From Pyropia yezoensis (lineage: Eukaryota > Rhodophyta > Bangiophyceae > Bangiales > Bangiaceae): a stretch of 64,000 nucleotides of DNA. Below the pieces are notes generated by a model. That model was not told where the DNA came from, did not search any database, and worked only from the letters and a program-made list of their open reading frames with translations. The DNA lies in contig CM020618.1 in the NCBI GenBank assembly GCA_009829735.1, positions 21,189,346-21,253,345 of the forward strand, given 5' to 3'. Position numbers and translations under genes: made by a program. This document shows, piece after piece, positions 11,004-23,108 of this stretch; within the stretch, counting starts at the first letter, position 1; every line of letters begins with the position of its first letter.

Positions 11004-12710
11004 TTGCACGCGCAAATATTGGGGGCAGATCACCCTCCTTTGGGGGCCCCCATTGGCGGCTCAGCGACCGGCTGGTTGCTGGGGCGCGTTCAGCGCCGCT
11101 CATTTGATTCTGTTTTTACGGTTCATATTGTGCGCTCAGATATTGGCGGCAGATCACGCTTCTGGGGGGCCCCCTGTTGGGGGTTCAGCGGCGGGCTGGT
11201 CGCTGAGGCGCGGTCAGAGCCGCTCGCTTGAATTTTTTTGGCGGCGGATCAATCTCCCTAAGAGGCCTTCATTGGCGGCTAAACGGCCGGCTGGTCGCTC
11301 GGGCGCGTTCAGCGCCGCTCATTTGATTTCATTGGGACCGTAAATATATGCGCGCCCAAATATTGGGCGCAGATCACCCCCTGTTGGGGGCCCTCATTGG
11401 CGGCTCAGCGGCCGGCTGGTCGCTGGAGAGCGGTCATCGCCGCTCAATAGATTTTATTTGGACCGTAAATCTTTGCGCGCCCATACGTTGGCGGCACGTC
11501 AACCCCCGTGGGGGGCCACCATTGGCGGTTAAGCGGCCGGGTGGTGGCTGGGGCGCGTTCAGCGCCCCTCATTTGATTCGGTTCTTAAGGGCAATATTGC
11601 GCGCCAAAATATTGGCGGCGGATCAGCCTCCTCGAGGGCCCCCGTTGGCGACTAAGCGGCCGGCTGGCCGCAGTTGCGCGTTCAGCTCCGCTCATTTTAT
11701 TTTTTTTCGACGGGCAATGTTGCGCGCGCAAATATTGGCGGCAGATCACCCTTCCAAAGGGGCCTTCATTGGCGGCTCAGTGACCGGCTGGTCGCTGGGG
11801 CGCGTTCAGCGACGCTCATTTGATTCTGTTTAGACGGGCAATATTGCGCGCCAAAATATTGGCGGCGGACCACCCTCCTTGAGGGCTCCCATTGGCGGCT
11901 CAGCGGCCGGCTGGTCGCTGGGGCGCGTTCAGGGCCGCTCGTTCGATTTTATTTGGACCGTAAATATTTGCGAGCCCAAACATTGGGGGCAGATCACCCC
12001 CCGTTCGGGTCCCCCATTGGCGGCTCAGCCGCCGGCTGGTCGCTGTGGCGCGTTCAGCGCCGCTCATTTGATTCCGTTTTTTCGGGCGATATTGCGCGCC
12101 CAACTATTGGCGGCGGATAACCCTCCTTGAGGGCTCCCATTCGCGGCTCAGCGGCCGGCTGGTCGCAGTGGCGCGTTCAGCGCCGCTCGTTTTATTTTTT
12201 TTGACGGGCAAGATTGCGCGCGCAAATATTGGCGGCATTTCACCCTCCCTAAGGGGCCCCAATTGGCGGCTAAGCGGCCGGCATGTCGCTGGGGCTCGTT
12301 CAGCGCCGCTCATTTGATTCCGTTTTGACGGGCAATATTGCGCGCCCTAATATTCGCGGCGGATCACCCTCCTCGACGGCTCCCATTGCCGGCTAAGAGG
12401 CCGGCTGGTCGCTGGGGAGCGGTCAGCGCCGCTCATTTGATTTTATTTGGACCGTAAGTATTTGCGCGCCCAAGTATTGGCGGCAGGTCACCCCCCGTGG
12501 GGAGCCCCCATCGGCGGCTTAGTGGCCGGCTGGTCGCCGGGGCGCGTTCAGCGCCGCTCGTTTGAATTCTATTTAGACCGTACATATTTGCGCGCTCAAA
12601 TGTTGGCTGCAGACCATCCTCTTTGGGGACCCCATTGGCAACTCAGCGGCCGGCTGGTCGCTGGAGAGCGGTCAGCGCCGCTCGTTTGATTTTATTTAGA
12701 CCGAAAATAT
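11004..12710 (+). repeat. Higher-order repeat unit 1 (1,707 bp, 14 monomers)
   Basis: The first copy of a 1,707-bp block that repeats almost without change at 12711. It contains 14 monomers, one of them shortened to about 97 bp (near 11174-11271, where GAATTTTTTTGGCGGC replaces the usual sequence). The phase chosen for the unit is arbitrary. Confidence 0.9.
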
Positions 12711-14417
12711 TTGCACGCGCAAATATTGGGGGCAGATCACCCTCCTTTGGGGGCCCCCATTGGCGGCTCAGCGACCGGCTGGTTGCTGGGGCGCGTTCAG
12801 CGCCGCTTATTTGATTCTGTTTTTACGGTCCATATTGTGCGCTCAGATATTGGCGGCAGATCACGCTTCTGGGGGGCCCCCTGTTGGGGGTTCAGCGGCG
12901 GGCTGGTCGCTGAGGCGCGGTCAGAGCCGCTCGCTTGAATTTTTTTGGCGGCGGATCAATCTCCCTAAGAGGCCTTCATTGGCGGCTAAACGGCCGGCTG
13001 GTCGCTCGGGCGCGTTCAGCGCCGCTCATTTGATTTCATTGGGACCGTAAATATATGCGCGCCCAAATATTGGGCGCAGATCACCCCCTGTTGGGGGCCC
13101 TCATTGGCGGCTCAGCGGCCGGCTGGTCGCTGGAGAGCGGTCATCGCCGCTCAATAGATTTTATTTGGACCGTAAATCTTTGCGCGCCCATACGTTGGCG
13201 GCACGTCAACCCCCGTGGGGGGCCACCATTGGCGGTTAAGCGGCCGGGTGGTGGCTGGGGCGCGTTCAGCGCCCCTCATTTGATTCGGTTCTTAAGGGCA
13301 ATATTGCGCGCCAAAATATTGGCGGCGGATCAGCCTCCTCGAGGGCCCCCGTTGGCGACTAAGCGGCCGGCTGGCCGCAGTTGCGCGTTCAGCTCCGCTC
13401 ATTTTATTTTTTTTCGACGGGCAATGTTGCGCGCGCAAATATTGGCGGCAGATCACCCTTCCAAAGGGGCCTTCATTGGCGGCTCAGTGACCGGCTGGTC
13501 GCTGGGGCGCGTTCAGCGACGCTCATTTGATTCTGTTTAGACGGGCAATATTGCGCGCCAAAATATTGGCGGCGGACCACCCTCCTTGAGGGCTCCCATT
13601 GGCGGCTCAGCGGCCGGCTGGTCGCTGGGGCGCGTTCAGGGCCGCTCGTTCGATTTTATTTGGACCGTAAATATTTGCGAGCCCAAACATTGGGGGCAGA
13701 TCACCCCCCGTTCGGGTCCCCCATTGGCGGCTCAGCCGCCGGCTGGTCGCTGTGGCGCGTTCAGCGCCGCTCATTTGATTCCGTTTTTTCGGGCGATATT
13801 GCGCGCCCAACTATTGGCGGCGGATAACCCTCCTTGAGGGCTCCCATTCGCGGCTCAGCGGCCGGCTGGTCGCAGTGGCGCGTTCAGCGCCGCTCGTTTT
13901 ATTTTTTTTGAAGGGCAAGATTGCGCGCGCAAATATTGGCGGCATTTCACCCTCCCTAAGGGGCCCCAATTGGCGGCTAAGCGGCCGGCATGTCGCTGGG
14001 GCTCGTTCAGCGCCGCTCATTTGATTCCGTTTTGACGGGCAATATTGCGCGCCCTAATATTCGCGGCGGATCACCCTCCTCGACGGCTCCCATTGCCGGC
14101 TAAGAGACCGGCTGGTCGCTGGGGAGCGGTCAGCGCCGCTCATTTGATTTTATTTGGACCGTAAGTATTTGCGCGCCCAAATATTGGCGGCAGGTCACCC
14201 CCCGTGGGGAGCCCCCATCGGCGGCTTAGTGGCCGGCTGGTCGCCGGGGCGCGTTCAGCGCCGCTCGTTTGAATTCTATTTAGACCGTACATATTTGCGC
14301 GCTCAAATGTTGGCTGCAGACCATCCTCTTTGGGGACCCCATTGGCAACTCAGCGGCCGGTTGGTCGCTGGAGAGCGGTCAGCGCCGCTCGTTTGATTTT
14401 ATTTAGACCGAAAATAT
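12711..14417 (+). repeat. Higher-order repeat unit 2 (1,707 bp)
   Basis: Nearly identical to unit 1, differing by isolated substitutions (for example CAAGTATTGG against CAAATATTGG near 12470/14180). The same short monomer and the same variant order show that the 14-mer block was amplified as a whole. Confidence 0.9.
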
Positions 14418-16373
14418 TTGCACGCGCAAATATTGGGGGCAGATCACCCTCCTTTGGGGGCCCCCATTGGCGGCTCAGCGACCGGCTGGTTGCTGGGGCG
14501 CGTTCAGCGCCGCTCATTTGATTCTGTTTTTACGGTTCATATTGTGCGCTCAGATATTGGCGGCAGATCACGCTTCTGGGGGGCCCCCTGTTGGGGGTTC
14601 AGCGGCGGGCTGGTCGCTGAGGCGCGGTCAGAGCCGCTCGCTTGAATTTTTTTTGGCGGCGGATCAATCTCCCTAAGAGGCCTTCATTGGCGGCTAAACG
14701 GCCGGCTGGTCGCTCGGGCGCGTTCAGCGCCGCTCATTTGATTTCATTGGGACCGTAAATATATGCGCGCCCAAATATTGGGCGCAGATCACCCCCTGTT
14801 GGGGGCCCTCATTGGCGGCTCAGCGGCCGGCTGGTCGCTGGAGAGCGGTCATCGCCGCTCAATAGATTTTATTTGGACCGTAAATCTTTGCGCGCCCATA
14901 CGTTGGCGGCACGTCAACCCCCGTGGGGGGCCACCATTGGCGGTTAAGCGGCCGGGTGGTGGCTGGGGCGCGTTCAGCGCCCCTCATTTGATTCGGTTCT
15001 TAAGGGCAATATTGCGCGCCAAAATATTGGCGGCGGATCAGCCTCCTCGAGGGCCCCCGTTGGCGACTAAGCGGCCGGCTGGCCGCAGTTGCGCGTTCAG
15101 CTCCGCTCATTTTATTTTTTTTCGACGGGCAATGTTGCGCGCGCAAATATTGGCGGCAGATCACCCTTCCAAAGGGGCCTTCATTGGCGGCTCAGTGACC
15201 GGCTGGTCGCTGGGGCGCGTTCAGCGCCGCTCATTTGATTCTGTTTAGACGGGCAATATTGCGCGCCAAAATATTGGCGGCGGACCACCCTCCTTGAGGG
15301 CTCCCATTGGCGGCTCAGCGGCCGGCTGGTCGCTGGGGCGCGTTCAGGGCCGCTCGTTCGATTTTATTTGGACCGTAAATATTTGCGAGCCCAAACATTG
15401 GGGGCAGATCACCCCCCGTTCGGGTCCCCCATTGGCGGCTCAGCCGCCGGCTGGTCGCTGTGGCGCGTTCAGCGCCGCTCATTTGATTCCGTTTTTTCGG
15501 GCGATATTGCGCGCCCAACTATTGGCGGCGGATAACCCTCCTTGAGGGCTCCCATTCGCGGCTCAGCGGCCGGCTGGTCGCAGTGGCGCGTTCAGCGCCG
15601 CTCGTTTTATTTTTTTTGACGGGCAAGATTGCGCGCGCAAATATTGGCGGCAGATCACCCTTCCAAAGGGGCCTTCATTGGCGGCTCAGTGACCGGCTGG
15701 TCGCTGGGGCGCGTTCAGCGACGCTCATTTGATTCTGTTTAGACGGGCAATATTGCGCGCCAAAATATTGGCGGCGGACCACCCTCCTTGAGGGCTCCCA
15801 TTGGCGGCTCAGCGGCCGGCTGGTCGCTGGGGCGCGTTCAGGGCCGCTCGTTCGATTTTATTTGGACCGTAAATATTTGCGAGCCCAAACATTGGGGGCA
15901 GATCACCCCCCGTTCGGGTCCCCCATTGGCGGCTAAGCGGCCGGCATGTCGCTGGGGCTCGTTCAGCGCCGCTCATTTGATTTCGTTTTGACGGGCAATA
16001 TTGCGCGCCCTAATATTCGCGGCGGATCACCCTCCTCGACGGCTCCCATTGCCGGCTAAGAGACCGGCTGGTCGCTGGGGAGCGGTCAGCGCCGCTCATT
16101 TGATTTTATTTGGACCGTAAGTATTTGCGCGCCCAAATATTGGCGGCAGGTCACCCCCCGTGGGGAGCCCCCATCGGCGGCTTAGTGGCCGGCTGGTCGC
16201 CGGGGCGCGTTCAGCGCCGCTCGTTTGAATTCTATTTAGACCGTACATATTTGCGCGCTCAAATGTTGGCTGCAGACCATCCTCTTTGGGGACCCCATTG
16301 GCAACTCAGCGGCCGGTTGGTCGCTGGAGAGCGGTCAGCGCCGCTCGTTTGATTTTATTTAGACCGAAAATAT
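14418..16373 (+). repeat. Higher-order repeat unit 3, rearranged (1,956 bp)
   Basis: As unit 2 but 249 bp (two monomers) longer. A four-monomer segment is duplicated: the block at about 15294 recurs 494 bp later at 15788, with compensating loss downstream at about 15930. This is the expected product of unequal exchange in register with monomers. Confidence 0.85.
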
Positions 16374-18203
16374 TTGCACGCGCAAATATTGGGGGCAGAT
16401 CACCCTCCTTTGGGGGCCCCCATTGGCGGCTCAGCGACCGGCTGGTTGCTGGGGCGCGTTCAGCGCCGCTCATTTGATTCTGTTTTTACGGTTCATATTG
16501 TGCGCTCAGATATTGGCGGCAGATCACGCTTCTGGGGGGCCCCCTGTTGGGGGTTCAGCGGCGGGCTGGTCGCTGAGGCGCGGTCAGAGCCGCTCGCTTG
16601 AATTTTTTTGGCGGCGGATCAATCTCCCTAAGAGGCCTTCATTGGCGGCTAAACGGCCGGCTGGTCGCTCGGGCGCGTTCAGCGCCGCTCATTTGATTTC
16701 ATTGGGACCGTAAATATATGCGCGCCCAAATATTGGGCGCAGATCACCCCCTGTTGGGGGCCCTCATTGGCGGCTCAGCGGCCGGCTGGTCGCTGGAGAG
16801 CGGTCATCGCCGCTCAATAGATTTTATTTGGACCGTAAATCTTTGCGCGCCCATACGTTGGCGGCACGTCAACCCCCGTGGGGGGCCACCATTGGCGGTT
16901 AAGCGGCCGGGTGGTGGCTGGGGCGCGTTCAGCGCCCCTCATTTGATTCGGTTCTTAAGGGCAATATTGCGCGCCAAAATATTGGCGGCGGATCTGCCTC
17001 CTCGAGGGCCCCCGTTGGCGACTAAGCGGCCGGCTGGTCGCTGGGGCGCGTTCAGCGCCGCTCATTTGATTCTGTTTAGACGGGCAATAATGCGCGCCAA
17101 AATCTTGGCGGCGAATCACGCTCCTTGAGGGCTCCCATTGGCGGCACTGCGGCCGGCTGGCCGCAGTTGCGCGTTCAGCGCCGCTCATTTGATGTTTTTT
17201 TGACGGGCAATGTTGCGCGCGCAAATATGGGCGGCAGAGCACCCTCCCAAAGGGGCCTTCATTGGCGACTAAGCGGCCGGCATGTCGCTGGGGCGCGTTC
17301 AGCGCCGCTCATTTGATTCTGTTTAGACGGGCAATATTGCGCGCCAAAATATTGGCGGCGGACCACCCTCCTTGAGGGCTCCCATTGGCGGCTCAGCGGC
17401 CGGCTGGTCGCTGGGGCGCGTTCAGGGCCGCTCGTTCGATTTTATTTGGACCGTAAATATTTGCGAGCCCAAACATTGGGGGCAGATCACCCCCCGTTCG
17501 GGTCCCCCATTGGCGGCTCAGCCGCCGGCTGGTCGCTGTGGCGCGTTCAGCGCCGCTCATTTGATTCCGTTTTTTCGGGCGATATTGCGCGCCCAACTAT
17601 TGGCGGCGGATAACCCTCCTTGAGGGCTCCCATTCGCGGCTCAGCGGCCGGCTGGTCGCAGTGGCGCGTTCAGCGCCGCTCGTTTTATTTTTTTTGACGG
17701 GCAAGATTGCGCGCGCAAATATTGGCGGCATTTCACCCTCCCTAAGGGGCCCCAATTGGCGGCTAAGCGGCCGGCATGTCGCTGGGGCTCGTTCAGCGCC
17801 GCTCATTTGATTCCGTTTTGACGGGCAATATTGCGCGCCCTAATATTCGCGGCGGATCACCCTCCTCGACGGCTCCCATTGCCGGCTAAGAGGCCGGCTG
17901 GTCGCTGGGGAGCGGTCAGCGCCGCTCATTTGATTTTATTTGGACCGTAAGTATTTGCGCGCCCAAATATTGGCGGCAGGTCACCCCCCGTGGGGAGCCC
18001 CCATCGGCGGCTTAGTGGCCGGCTGGTCGCCGGGGCGCGTTCAGCGCCGCTCGTTTGAATTCTATTTAGACCGTACATATTTGCGCGCTCAAATGTTGGC
18101 TGCAGACCATCCTCTTTGGGGACCCCATTGGCAACTCAGCGGCCGGCTGGTCGCTGGAGAGCGGTCAGCGCCGCTCGTTTGATTTTATTTAGACCGATAA
18201 TAT
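16374..18203 (+). repeat. Higher-order repeat unit 4, variant (1,830 bp)
   Basis: One monomer longer than the 1,707-bp unit. It carries a private block at about 17030-17330 (with CAATAATGCGCGCC and CAAATATGGGCGGC variants) that is absent from units 1-3 but repeated in unit 5. Confidence 0.85.
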
Positions 18204-19067
18204 TTGCACGCGCAAATACTGGGGGCAGATCACCCCCTGTTGGGGGTCCTCATTGGCGGCTCAGCGGCCGGCTGGTCGCTGGAGAGCGGTCATGGCCGCT
18301 TAATAGATTTAATTTGGACCGTAAATCTTTGCGCGCCCATACGTTGGCGACACGTCAACCCCCGTGGGGGGCCACCATTGGCGGTTAAGCGGCCGGGTGG
18401 TGGCTGGGGCGCGTTCAGCGCCCCTCATTTGATTCGGTTCTTAAGGGCAATATTGCGCGCCAAAATATTGGCGGCGGATCTGCCTCCTCGAGGGCCCCCG
18501 TTGGCGACTAAGCGGCCGGCTGGTCGCTGGGGCGCGTTCAGCGCCGCTCATTTGATTCTGTTTAGACGGGCAATAATGCGCGCCAAAATCTTGGCGGCGA
18601 ATCACGCTCCTTGAGGGCTCCCATTGGCGGCACTGCGGCCGGCTGGCCGCAGTTGCGCGTTCAGCGCCGCTCATTTGATGTTTTTTTGACGGGCAATGTT
18701 GCGCGCGCAAATATGGGCGGCAGAGCACCCTCCCAAAGGGGCCTTCATTGGCGACTAAGCGGCCGGCATGTCGCTGGGGCGCGTTCAGCGCCGCTCATTT
18801 GATTCTGTTTAGACGGGCAATATTGCGCGCCAAAATATTGGCGGCGGACCACCCTCCTTGGGGGCTCCCATTGGCGGCTCAGCGGCCGGCTGGTCGCTGG
18901 GGCGCGTTCAGGGCCGCTCGTTCGATTTCATTTGGACTGTAAATGTTTGCGCGCCCAAACAATGGGGGCAGATCACCCCCCGTTCGGGTCCCCCATTGGC
19001 GGCTCAGCCGCCGGCTGGTCGCTGTGGCGCGTTCAGGGCCGCTCATTTGATTTCATTTGGACCGTAA
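18204..19067 (+). repeat. Higher-order repeat unit 5, partial
   Basis: Shares the private block of unit 4 at a spacing of 1,486 bp, and lacks about 350 bp near its start. It ends where the array passes into divergent monomers. Confidence 0.8.
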
Positions 19068-20075
19068 ATACTTGAGCGCTCAAATATTGGCGGCAGAGCA
19101 CCTTTCTCAAAGGCCCCCATTTGCGGATCAGCTGCCGGCTGGTCGCTGGGGCGCGTTCAGCGCCGCTCATTTGATTTCACTTGGACCGTAAGTATTTGCG
19201 CGCCGAAGTACTGGGGGCAGATCACCCCCCGTTGGGGGCCCCCATTGGCGGCTCAGCGGCCGGCTGGCCGCTGGGGCGCTTTCAGCGCCGCTTGTTTGAT
19301 TCCGTTTTGGCCTTCAATATTGCGCGCCCAAACATGGCCTGTAGATCACTTCTAATAGGGGCTTTCGTTGGCGGCTAAGCGGCCGGCTGGTCGCCGAGGC
19401 GCGTTCAGCGGCGCTCATTTGATTCCGTTTTGACTAGCAATATAACGCGCCCAAACATTGGCGGCAGATCTCTTTTCCTGAGGGGCATTCATTAGCGCCT
19501 AAGCGGCCGGCTGATCGCTCGGGCGGGTTCAGCGCCGCTCATTTGATTTGATTTGGACCGTAAATATTTGCGCGCCCAAATATTGGCGGCAGATCACCCT
19601 CCTCAAGGGCTCCCATTGGTGGCTAAGCGGCCGGCTGGTCGCTGGGGCGCGTTCAGCGCCGCTTATTTGATTTTTTGGACCGTAAGTATTTGCGTGCCGA
19701 AATATTGGCGGCAGATCTTCCTCCCTGAGGGGCTCCCATTGGCGGCTCAGCGGCAATCTGGTCGCTGGGGTGCGTTCAGCGCCGCTCATTTGATTTCGTT
19801 TCGGCGTTCAATATTGCGCGCCCAAATATTGGCGGCAGATCACCCCCCGTTGGGGGCCCCCATTGGCGGCTCAGCGGCAATCTGGTCGCTGGGGCGCGTT
19901 CAGCGCCGTTTGTTTGCTTCTGTTTCGACTGTAATCATTGCGCGCCACTATCCTCCATCGTGGGCCGCTACCATCGCCGAGGCGACCGGTCGGACGACCT
20001 CTTTGGGGCTCGCTGGGACGTTCAGGATTGGACGCTTGACTCTTTTTCGGCTGACATGTTCGTTGGTCGCATGAG

Positions 20076-21363
20076 ATGGGTGCTTCCGTGGGGGGCCGTG
20101 GGGACCCCGACGCGCGGGTTGCTGACGGCCCCGCGCCGGGCCTGGCCGCGCAGGGTTTACTCGCTGTGCCCACGACCGTCCCGCCACCGAACCTGTCGGC
20201 GGCACGTGCGTTACCCGAGCGTGCGGCACAGCCAAGTGCCGCCGCGGCGGCGGGGTCGAGCACTCGAGCCCCTCCTTTCTCAAAGCATGAAAAAGTGCGG
20301 TTGGCCCACGTCATGTGCACCGGGGAGGTGGCTGCTGGCGTTGTCGTCTCGCGAAGTCCAATGTCCCGTCGTCAGCAGGACGCTCGCGCCAGTCGAGACG
20401 CTGTCTGGGTGGTCGTGGTCGCCGAGATGTTCAACAGCACCGACCGTTTCACGGTTCCGGACGAATGTATCGATGCTGAGTTGGATCCGAACATTCACCC
20501 GCATGTGCGCACGGGAACTCTTCTCGAGGCCAAGTGGTCAGAGGTACATTGCGCTTCATACGCCTCATTGCTATATTCCGTGCGTAATAATCAGAACAGC
20601 ACCGCATCTCACCACAGTACCCATTGTGGGCCATAGCTGAGGCAGTGTATCAACATTGACTCTGACAGAGTCTCTTTCCATCATGTGTTTCTCGTCAATC
20701 CGTAGATCTGTGCCGTGTTCTGGCGGACGTACAAGCTGTTTTCTAGCTCGGGCCAGATTGACCCTGCCCGTTGGGGAAGCTTTTCAGATCACCCTGCTCG
20801 ACTACTGCTTTGCTTTGTTCCACAACCACAACCTGATTTTGGAGCTTGTCAATCCCGAGGTGGGCGCGGCGGGAGTCGAAGGAGATGACACCGTTGACAC
20901 TGGCGCGGGAGCTCGGGCCGCGAATACGAACTGGAAGCGTAAGCTGGACGCAGCCGCATCGGCTTTTCAGTCCCTTGTGGACAGCTCAGCCAGCATGGCT
21001 GCTTCTGCCGCGAAGCACACACGCTTTGCTGAGATGGTGTCACTCTCAGCCACCCTCAAGAACCTGCGTGACTGCAATGCGGCCCCAGGACTAATTAGGG
21101 CTATCGAGAAGCAGCTGGAGGACGCCATATTGCCGCGCCCCCCTACTCTCATGATGAGAACTGGGGGTGGGGCGAGCGACCAGCCAGAGCGCCCCAGGTC
21201 TCAAGGGCTCGAGAGTTTGCCGCGGGGGGTGTCTGGGCTTGGGGGAGGCCCGCGTGGCGAGAGTGCTGTGACAGAGCGCGTGGATAGGAGTGTGCGCGAG
21301 GGTACGTCGGGCGATGAAGAGGAGGGCGGTGGCGACATCTATCCAGTGGGGACGGCAGATTGA
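20076..21363 (+). pseudogene. Myb/SANT-like DNA-binding gene, frameshifted
   Basis: Candidate two-exon gene. Exon 1 runs from the ATG at 20076 to 20543 and ends with a domain containing FNSTDRFTVPDE and EAKWSE. A GT-AG intron fits at 20544-20705, joining KWSE in phase to ICAVFWRTYKLFSSSGQ and DPARWGSF. The spacing of Trp and aromatic residues resembles Myb/SANT-like (trihelix-like) domains. Soon after, near 20790, the frame must shift by one to continue into LLDYCFALFHN and then a predicted coiled coil (about 20930-21130, starting NWKRKLDAAASAF). Either there is a one-base error or mutation, or an undetected micro-intron. PIF/Harbinger transposons carry a Myb-like gene beside the transposase, and a degraded transposase of that type lies 240 bp away on the opposite strand, so this may be its partner (inference). 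Confidence 0.45.
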
Positions 21364-21599
21364 TTGCTGGGACGTACCTGGTTATAGGGCCGTGCTTGTA
21401 TGTTTGATACATCATAGTTTCCAGAGTCACGCAATTGGGAATTCTTTGACGGTGCGCTTGTGCCTCGCGTACGGTCGAAAACGGCGCTTCGATGCAAAGA
21501 CCCCCCGCATGCAAACATACAATGTTGATGGAGAAGCGCAGGTCGGTACAAGATTCAGTCAGCAGATATCACGCAAGACAATTCCCTTCCCCTCGTTCA

Positions 21600-22432
21600 T
21601 TTTGAAAGCATCGGTGACACACCAGGTCGCAGGAGGCCGCGATTCTCAACAGCACGAGTCATCCAGACCCCCAGCTCCGACCGTTCACAGTCGCGGCGCC
21701 GACCACGCTGGGAGGTTATCACGCCATCATTTCGTGCGAATGACACAGTTCCGCCGACGCGGTCAGTGCCGTACGGAGCGACGAGAGCCACGGCTGCCTC
21801 CGAATGCGAAGGACAAAAGTTGTGCAGGCGGAAGCAGGCCCGAATGAGACTGGGACGCTTTGCGAACGGGACTCGGAGTGGGCGCCAGAACACTCCCCAC
21901 CTCCATAACAGCATCCCGAATGCTTGTTCAATGTGGATACGCAGGGACGACAGGTAGAAGTTGTACGAATCTTTTCAACGGTCGCCTTTGCCGCCGCCTG
22001 GCCACGGGACCACCAGGACCTCACTGGCTGCATACGCCTCGTCTGCAGCAATACAGTGCTTGACTCGTGTCATGGCACGCGGCAGGTCACTGCCCCGGTC
22101 GGCAAGCGTTCGACCGAGTGTCGTGCTCGTAAACGCGGTCGAGTCGTGGGTTGCCCCCGGGCTTGTACACGCCATCCATCCAACTTGTAGTCAGAATCGC
22201 AGATGGCTTGGGTGTTCAGGGCATAAAATCCATTCCTCGAGTAGTAATCCGCGACGCAGGGTACGTCCGACGCCAAAGGCTGCTCTTGCTCAACAGCAAT
22301 TCCGTCAAGTGCCCCGCACACGTTGCTAAAGGCTGAGCTGCGACGGCCTTGAAAGCCAGATGCGTACGACCGCCTACGTGTTGGGTGGTCGAGCTGGAAG
22401 TCTAGCTTATTTTTCTGGCGTCTCCGCGTCAC
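21600..22432 (-). pseudogene. PIF/Harbinger-like (DDE_4) transposase remnant
   Basis: Minus-strand pieces in different frames add up to a HARBI1-like nuclease: CGALDGIAVEQEQP (first Asp block) and YYSRNGFYALNTQAICDSD near 22200-22310, then SPGATHDSTAF and ADEAYAASEVLVVPWPG at about 22150-21990, then GMLLWRWGVFWRPLRV, then ACFRLHNFCPSHSEA near 21910-21790. Known: GxxDGTH, YYxRKGFYSLNxQ, PGSxHDSxxF, GDxAY and RRW..L..PL are the landmarks of this family. At least two frame changes separate them (one just after DYKLDG near 22170), so the gene is broken. I could not find terminal inverted repeats. Confidence 0.65.
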
Positions 22433-23108
22433 CCAACGACCGGCGGGCGAGCTCCCCAGGTCCTCAGGTCCTTACCTTCTCGCCAGGCCACCTCGCCGCG
22501 GGCGTGCTTGCCTGCCGGCCCCATCCCATCCTTCACCCCACAACTGTTTCGTTATGCTACCTGAGCCACCTCTCGCCATCAGACGGACCATCATCGGCCC
22601 GCCTGCGCACGCTCTCGCGTGCTTTTCTTCTGCTCTCCCCTCATCTGTGACATCCCTGCTGTCTCACCTTGCCCACCGCTGCTGCCTGCGGCTGGACGGA
22701 CATCCGTGGGCCCCTTTACGCTCACGTTTGATGGCGACACTCCCCCCCTCCTCCATTCTCTTTGCTGTTTTTACCATTTACACTACCCCTTACCCGCAGC
22801 GGGGCTAGCCGTCCCCTACTGAGGTCCTCGTGCTGTTTGTCACCGTTTTCAAGGCCGCTGCCCGCCGCGGTACGGACCGTCGTCGGGCGCCCGCTGGTGT
22901 GGGTGGAGATGAAGAGCCTTCGCGGTCTCCCATAGCGTCGCGGACCCCCGCTGGGCCAGCAGCAGCAGGAGCTGAGAAGGCCCCCGGGGGTCTCACTGCG
23001 CGGCGGCGCCTTGGATACAAGCGCCGCCAACGTCGTCGTTGACAGTGGCCCCGAGGTCGCAGGGCCCCACTGGCTGCCGCGACTGCCTTCGTCTGTTCAT
23101 TACCACTA
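22433..23108. other. No gene recognised
   Basis: Contains the presumptive N-terminal side of the minus-strand transposase remnant, too decayed to delimit, followed by pyrimidine-rich sequence on the plus strand. No other feature seen. Confidence 0.4.

Larger units (their letters stand above)
9945..19951 (+). repeat. Satellite array, ~122-bp monomer
   Basis: About 10 kb of head-to-tail monomers of about 122-124 bp. A typical monomer contains CATTGGCGGCTCAGCGGCC, then GGTCGCTGGGGCGCGTTCAGC, CATTTGATTTTATTTGGACC, GTAAATATTTGCGCGCC, CAAATATTGGCGGCAGATCA and a short C-run/G-run hairpin. Two inverted repeats recur: AATATTTG/CAAATATT around CGCGCC, and GGCGC/GCGCC around GTTCA. Monomers at both ends (about 9945-10990 and 19070-19950) are divergent, while the centre is made of nearly identical higher-order units. 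This is the classic architecture of centromeric or subtelomeric satellite DNA. The many 60-195-residue ORFs within it are products of the repeat, not genes. Confidence 0.95.

Noticed and set aside
10022..19378. Dozens of 60-195-residue ORFs in the satellite
   Set aside because: They recur with the monomer period on both strands and reflect the repeat sequence; no independent coding evidence.
9945..19951. CRISPR-like regular repeats
   Set aside because: The whole ~122-bp unit repeats with no unique spacers, there are no cas genes, and higher-order structure is that of eukaryotic satellite DNA.
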